Origin: Chloroflexota bacterium
GTDB lineage: Bacteria; Chloroflexota; Anaerolineae; Aggregatilineales; Phototrophicaceae
Assembly (NCBI GenBank): GCA_010092805.1
Contig: JAADYY010000223.1
Coordinates: forward strand, 1 to 7,270
Length of the DNA: 7,270 nt
Direction of reading: 5' to 3'
The position numbers and the translations under genes are program-made. A model generated the notes under the pieces. The model was given only the letters and a program-made list of their open reading frames with translations. It was not told the origin of the DNA and ran no database searches. Positions 6,177 to 7,270 of the stretch are shown piece by piece. Positions within the stretch are counted from its first letter, which is position 1. Each line of letters begins with the position of its first letter.

Positions 6177-7172
6177 CTATGCCGGGATAGTACGCGCCAC
6201 GAAATCGAATTCCAGTGTGACGACATCCCCAATATCCGCCACATTCGCTGGTGGATTGTTGATGGTGATGCCGTAATCTGCATACAGAATCTCGGTGCGC
6301 GCCAACCCAGCGATTTCGTTGGGTGACACAACCGTCACCTCGACGGTGAAAGTCACCGGGCGCGTTTCGCCGCTGATGGTGAGATCACCCGCCATCTCGA
6401 ACTCAACGGTATCCCCGACGCTCACACTATCGGATGTCATCGACAGCAGGCCAGTGGGCGCGAAGGTGATGAATTCGTTGTCATCCTCGCGCGTTCGCAA
6501 AATGAGGCTGTGAATCGATTGATCGCGGAAGGGAGTGTCTGTACGTAGGGTACGGGCATTGACCGCGATATTTCCCACTTGCGACCCCGACGGATTTTCA
6601 AAGTTGACGATGATGTCACCCGCCATCGCGTTGGTGGTGCCCACAACTGTCGTGGGGACACCCGCGAGCGTTTCATCAATGTAGAAACGCGCTTCCGAGT
6701 CCTCACTTGCAATTCGGAAAAGCGCGCGCGCCGGGAGTTCGCCGGAGGTGCGCGCGCTGCCGGACGCTGCATCAGCCGCGGTTTCATCGGTTGCTTCCGG
6801 CTCGGCGGTGGCCGCGACGGTTGCTGCGGGTGTTGAGACCGTGTCGCTGCCCGTGCTCTCATCGACGGTCACAACACTGAGTGAGTCGATGCGCTCATTT
6901 AATGCGTTCACGGCTTCCAGCACAGACTGATCAGCGACCTGTGTGGCAAGCTGATCGACTTTTTCATTCACCTCCGCGACTTGCGTACTCATGCTCACCA
7001 GCGGCACAAGCGTTGGGGTCGGTTGGTTTAGCGAAAGCGTTGGTGCCACTTCAGCGACTTCGCGGCTTGGTTCTGCAATCCCGCCCGTAGCATACAGAAT
7101 GCCAAGCACCCCTGCGCCAGCTCCTGCGCCGAAAGCGCCGATAATCAAAACGAATGCGAGCCATCTTCTCAT
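6177..7172 (-). CDS. Membrane-anchored YceI-domain protein
   Basis: This 331-residue protein has an N-terminal membrane anchor (about 4-28, Gly/Ala-rich, uncleaved in appearance), a short Pro/Thr spacer (43-56) and a predicted coiled coil (about 62-100, VNEKVDQLATQVADQ and LEAVNALNERIDSL). A Thr/Ala/Glu/Ser-rich linker (101-147) and a C-terminal YceI-like lipocalin-type beta-barrel (about 150-328) follow. YceI domains bind isoprenoid or amide lipids in known members. Matching features are the RFYIDETLAG opening, the NARTLRTDTPFRDQSI helix region, ITFAPTGL, the TRPVTF strand and the closing YADYGITINNPP. The chosen ATG at 7172 has AGGG 8 nt upstream. The in-frame ATG codons further upstream (at 7247 and 7194-7199) lack a ribosome binding site and would add a non-signal-like leader. 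The barrel should sit outside the membrane on a stalk. The gene is convergent with the + strand genes and is probably an independent unit. Confidence 0.85.
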   Translation of the reverse strand: MRRWLAFVLIIGAFGAGAGAGVLGILYATGGIAEPSREVAEVAPTLSLNQPTPTLVPLVSMSTQVAEVNEKVDQLATQVADQSVLEAVNALNERIDSLSVVTVDESTGSDTVSTPAATVAATAEPEATDETAADAASGSARTSGELPARALFRIASEDSEARFYIDETLAGVPTTVVGTTNAMAGDIIVNFENPSGSQVGNIAVNARTLRTDTPFRDQSIHSLILRTREDDNEFITFAPTGLLSMTSDSVSVGDTVEFEMAGDLTISGETRPVTFTVEVTVVSPNEIAGLARTEILYADYGITINNPPANVADIGDVVTLEFDFVARTIPA

Positions 7173-7270
7173 CAGTTTTTCCCTGGTTTTCCTCATCATT
7201 GATGTTGCTGTGCAACTTCGGAAGATGAAACAGATGCTGTTGGTCAATCGATTTGATTGTGTTTTGGCCC
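7173..7270 (-). other. Leader and upstream region of the YceI-protein gene (to window edge)
   Basis: Apart from the AGGG ribosome binding site at 7181-7184, I see only weak signals. A TTGACC on the - strand near 7240 has no matching -10 at 17 bp. Small inverted repeats such as AACAG-CAT-CTGTT (7228-7240) are within chance expectation. The promoter may lie beyond the window edge. Confidence 0.3.

Noticed and set aside
7228..7240. Inverted repeat AACAG-CAT-CTGTT upstream of the YceI gene
   Set aside because: A 5-bp arm is common by chance and no promoter is recognisable around it.

Overview
The window looks like chromosomal DNA from a moderately GC-rich environmental bacterium. The family mix fits Chloroflexota best: a secreted family 1 solute-binding protein, a double-Cache histidine kinase, stand-alone receivers, and a membrane-anchored YceI protein with a Pro/Thr/Ala/Glu-rich linker. 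This lineage call is an inference from gene style, because no rRNA or other marker gene is present. I see no tRNA, rRNA, CRISPR array or complete insertion sequence.

Layout. Positions 1-42 hold a perfect 8-bp hairpin followed by GTTGAC, which resembles the right end of an IS200/IS605 (tnpB-type) element lying to the left. An AT-richer non-coding stretch follows, up to the first gene. A four-gene signalling cluster on the + strand comes next (334-4372): a secreted solute-binding protein, a dCache-HAMP-HisKA-HATPase sensor kinase that overlaps it by 4 nt (ATGA), and two single-domain receiver proteins. A 98-nt gap then carries a perfect 16-bp palindrome and a second 10-bp palindrome. It precedes a two-gene + strand unit (4471-6089): a Gfo/Idh/MocA-type NAD(P)-dependent oxidoreductase and a Nudix-fold protein joined by a 1-nt TGATG overlap. 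The last gene (6177-7172) is on the - strand, converges on the others, and encodes an anchored YceI-domain protein. A hairpin sits between the convergent genes.

How the genes may work together. The first four genes read as one sensory pathway. The solute-binding protein would capture a ligand outside the membrane. The kinase would sense the ligand or the loaded binding protein through its Cache domain and phosphorylate one or both receivers. No ABC permease or ATPase and no DNA-binding or enzymatic output domain is encoded here, so the binding protein may serve sensing rather than import, and the output must lie elsewhere. The oxidoreductase/Nudix pair suggests a small metabolic or nucleotide-clearing unit, possibly controlled by a repressor at the palindromes. 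The Nudix protein has the extended architecture I associate with the SMODS-associated Nudix (Sa_NUDIX) family, known from bacterial nucleotide-signalling and conflict systems. No CD-NTase or effector is visible here. The most unusual elements are the kinase-coupled binding protein with two output-less receivers, the Nudix protein, and the double palindrome.
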